Shown here: piece after piece, positions 5,825 to 6,753 of the stretch
Position numbering within the stretch: position 1 is the first letter of the stretch
Layout: each line of letters starts with the position of its first letter
Notes under the pieces: generated by a model
The model's input: only the letters and a program-made list of their open reading frames with translations
What the model was told of the DNA's origin: nothing
The model's database searches: none
Translations under genes and position numbers: made by a program
Assembly: GCA_947175285.1 (NCBI GenBank)
Contig: CAMWMM010000275.1
Span: 1-6,753 of the forward strand
DNA from: an uncultured Lachnospiraceae bacterium
Lineage (GTDB): Bacteria > Bacillota_A > Clostridia > Lachnospirales > Lachnospiraceae
Direction: 5' to 3'
Length of the DNA stretch: 6,753 bases

Positions 5825-6753
5825 ATGGCAGTAAAAGTAGCAATCAATGGTTTTGGTCGTATCGGTCGTCTTGCTTTCAGACAGATGTTTGGTGCAGAGG
5901 GATACGAAGTAGTAGCAATCAACGATTTAACAAGTCCTAAGATGCTGGCACACTTGTTAAAGTATGACTCTTCACAGGGCAGATATGAAAAAGGCGACAC
6001 AGTTACAGCCGGAGAAGATTCTATCACAGTTGACGGCAAGACTCTTAAAATCTACAAAGAGCCTGACGCTAACAATTGTCCTTGGGGCGAACTTGGAGTA
6101 GATGTTGTTTTAGAGTGCTCCGGTTTCTACACATCTAAAGATAAAGCACAGGCACACATCAATGCCGGCGCTAAGAAAGTTGTTATTTCCGCACCTGCTG
6201 GAAATGACCTTCCGACAATCGTTTACAATGTAAACCACACAACATTAACAAAAGATGATACTATCATTTCAGCAGCTTCTTGTACGACAAACTGCCTTGC
6301 TCCTATGGCAAAAGCTTTGAATGATTTAGCAACCATCAAATCCGGTATTATGAGCACAATTCATGCTTACACAGGCGACCAGATGATTCTTGACGGTCCT
6401 CAGAGAAAAGGCGATTTAAGAAGAAGCCGTGCAGGCGCTATCAATATCGTTCCTAACAGCACAGGTGCTGCTAAGGCAATCGGTCTTGTTATTCCTGAAT
6501 TGAATGGTAAATTAATCGGTTCCGCTCAGCGTGTTCCTACTCCTACAGGTTCTACAACAATCCTTGTAGCAACAGTTGAGAAATCCGTAACAAAAGACGA
6601 AATCAATGCAGCTATGAAAGCAGCAGCTAATGAGTCCTTCGGTTACAATGATGAAGAAATCGTATCTTCCGACGTTATCGGTATGAGATATGGTTCACTC
6701 TTCGATGCTACACAGACAATGGTTGGCGCTGACAATCTGGTACAGGTTGTTTC
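5825..6753 (+). CDS. gap: Type I glyceraldehyde-3-phosphate dehydrogenase (partial, 3' end outside window)
   Basis: The first 309 complete codons of a glycolytic enzyme that oxidises glyceraldehyde 3-phosphate to 1,3-bisphosphoglycerate with NAD+ and phosphate. The Rossmann fold opens with NGFGRIGR (residues 8-15). Asn33-Asp34 (AINDL) at the end of the second strand suggests NAD+ preference. The catalytic nucleophile is Cys153 in [12 protein letters not shown], and the base is His180 ([10 protein letters not shown]). [10 protein letters not shown] and [10 protein letters not shown] form the S-loop and phosphate-binding region, and RVPTPTG is also present. About 25-30 residues, including the usual WYDNE motif near the C-terminus, lie beyond 6753. 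The frame is open to the edge. The start is fixed by AGGAGG 8 nt upstream and by the family N-terminus. Codon choice favours GGT, GCT and ACA, as expected of a highly expressed gene. Whether pgk and tpi follow, as is common, cannot be seen. Confidence 0.97.
   Translation, partial: MAVKVAINGFGRIGRLAFRQMFGAEGYEVVAINDLTSPKMLAHLLKYDSSQGRYEKGDTVTAGEDSITVDGKTLKIYKEPDANNCPWGELGVDVVLECSGFYTSKDKAQAHINAGAKKVVISAPAGNDLPTIVYNVNHTTLTKDDTIISAASCTTNCLAPMAKALNDLATIKSGIMSTIHAYTGDQMILDGPQRKGDLRRSRAGAINIVPNSTGAAKAIGLVIPELNGKLIGSAQRVPTPTGSTTILVATVEKSVTKDEINAAMKAAANESFGYNDEEIVSSDVIGMRYGSLFDATQTMVGADNLVQVV

Overview
The window looks like an ordinary chromosomal stretch of a low-to-moderate GC Gram-positive anaerobe of the class Clostridia, most likely Lachnospiraceae-like. 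This is inferred from the flavour of the proteins (a XerD of the clostridial type, a SpoVB-family flippase, a PHP-type histidinol phosphatase, an NPTSG-variant class I DAHP synthase), from strong AGGAGG-type ribosome binding sites, and from TTGaca/TATAAT promoters in AT-rich spacers. No phage, insertion sequence, CRISPR array, tRNA or rRNA was seen.

Layout. Positions 1-168 hold the upstream region of xerD: a good sigma-A-type promoter (79-107), a small leader hairpin (120-143) and a ribosome binding site. I see no gene in 1-78. xerD (169-1053, +) ends inside its own intrinsic terminator. Converging on it, on the minus strand, are a class I DAHP synthase gene (2098-1070) and, upstream of that, a SpoVB/MurJ-like polysaccharide flippase gene (3552-2188). 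The DAHP synthase gene has its own consensus-like promoter in the 89-bp gap, overlapped by an inverted repeat. mnmA (3646-4725, +) is divergent from the flippase gene. A PHP-family histidinol phosphatase gene (5585-4764, -) converges on mnmA. A 239-bp divergent intergenic region then leads to gap (5825 onward, +), encoding glyceraldehyde-3-phosphate dehydrogenase. gap runs off the right edge with about 309 codons present.

How the genes relate. They are housekeeping functions: chromosome dimer resolution, entry into the shikimate pathway, envelope lipid-linked precursor export, tRNA wobble thiolation, histidine biosynthesis and glycolysis. They do not form one operon. Only the flippase/DAHP synthase pair could be partly co-transcribed.

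The most interesting signals are regulatory. The first is a perfect 18-bp palindrome (5743-5760) at the predicted transcription start of gap, whose geometry fits a Rex (NADH-sensing repressor) operator. The second is an inverted repeat at the DAHP synthase start site. The third is a pair of terminator-like hairpins that overlap coding sequence. I did not find convincing evidence of a previously undescribed system.
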